Assembly: GCA_019114205.1 (NCBI GenBank)
Contig: DXFY01000045.1
Location: forward strand, 17,311 to 81,310
DNA length: 64,000 bases
Reading direction: 5' to 3'
DNA from: Candidatus Tidjanibacter gallistercoris
GTDB taxonomy: Bacteria; Bacteroidota; Bacteroidia; Bacteroidales; Rikenellaceae
Within the stretch, counting starts at the first letter, position 1. Each line of letters starts with the position of its first letter. The notes below the pieces were generated by a model. It was not told the DNA's origin. It saw nothing but the letters and a program-made list of their open reading frames with translations, and did no database searches. Made by a program: the position numbers and the translations under genes. Positions 63,813-64,000 of this stretch are shown here, piece after piece.

Positions 63813-64000
63813 ATGGCAAATAACACGGAAGAAAAGCTGTTCTCCCAATTCCCGCCGGTGAGCACCGAGCAGTGGGAAGCGGTGATAACGGCCGACCTCA
63901 AGGGAGCCGATTACCAGAAAAAACTGGTATGGCGCACGACCGAGGGGTTCAATGTCCGCCCGTACTACCGGGCCGAAGACCTCGAAGGAATCAAGTATTT
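63813..64000 (+). CDS. mutA: Methylmalonyl-CoA mutase, small (beta) subunit, partial
   Basis: Only the first 62 codons are in the window. The start M-A-N-N-T-E-E-K-L-F-S-Q-F-P-P-V-S-T followed by W-E-A-V-I-T-A-D-L-K-G-A-D-Y-Q-K-K-L-V-W is typical of the non-B12-binding MutA/small subunit in Bacteroidetes. The catalytic large subunit (mutB) would be expected downstream. With it the enzyme converts succinyl-CoA to methylmalonyl-CoA, the first step toward propionate. The large subunit is a less likely alternative, since its N-terminus is usually longer and proline-rich. Confidence 0.85.
   Translation, partial: MANNTEEKLFSQFPPVSTEQWEAVITADLKGADYQKKLVWRTTEGFNVRPYYRAEDLEGIKY

Overview
The window comes from a GC-rich Bacteroidetes chromosome. 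Several genes have a match to the Bacteroidetes promoter (-7 TAnnTTTG, sometimes with TTG about 20 bases upstream). Surface lipoproteins carry an acidic stretch after the lipobox cysteine. An ATP-type PEP carboxykinase, aspartase, methylmalonyl-CoA mutase and futalosine-route menaquinone genes fit an anaerobic gut fermenter. High GC together with this gene set suggests Alistipes or another Rikenellaceae; that genus call is inference. No prophage, insertion sequence, CRISPR array or conjugative element was found, so this is housekeeping chromosome with a few decaying or unexplained spots.

Layout: 1-1.1 kb is the 3' end of an M16 peptidase gene. 2.0-9.4 kb holds an outer-membrane protein, a lysC-aminotransferase operon, a secreted prolyl oligopeptidase and the divergent dapD, so lysine/diaminopimelate functions cluster here. 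9.4-15.2 kb is a run of a large modular surface lipoprotein, a beta-barrel protein, birA and pdxB. 15.3-21.4 kb has a lipoprotein, fabI, tRNA-Pro(GGG), an AI-2E-type permease, an Ig-like lipoprotein, and a xerC-hpf pair. 21.7-30.9 kb has a dolichol-phosphate-mannose-type glycosyltransferase, tgt with an LptF/G permease, aspA, a DUF3089 hydrolase with a damaged-looking 5' end, pckA and hemW.

31.0-40.1 kb has a GNAT acetyltransferase, a 94-bp minisatellite, the etfB-etfA-acyl-CoA dehydrogenase operon, a TPR protein and an MFS transporter. 40.9-49.8 kb has RNase R, an AsmA/DUF748-like protein, a proline-catabolism operon in which P5C dehydrogenase is intact but proline dehydrogenase has lost its core, a patatin and a secreted hydrolase. 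50.0-63.7 kb has ndk, an RluD-type synthase with a PASTA protein, mqnE, rpmH, rsmG, an FAD oxidoreductase, a glycosyltransferase overlapping an ECF sigma factor, rpsU, a helix-hairpin-helix protein and a UbiD decarboxylase. The window ends inside the small subunit of methylmalonyl-CoA mutase.

Together pckA, aspA and mutA connect PEP/oxaloacetate, aspartate/fumarate and succinate/propionate metabolism, and mqnE plus the UbiD protein supply the menaquinone needed for fumarate respiration. The clearest anomaly is the internally deleted and frameshifted proline dehydrogenase beside an intact pruA. Next are the 94-bp tandem array and the out-of-frame lipoprotein signal in front of the DUF3089 gene. 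Coordinates of short sites such as hairpins and promoters were counted by eye and may be off by a base or two.
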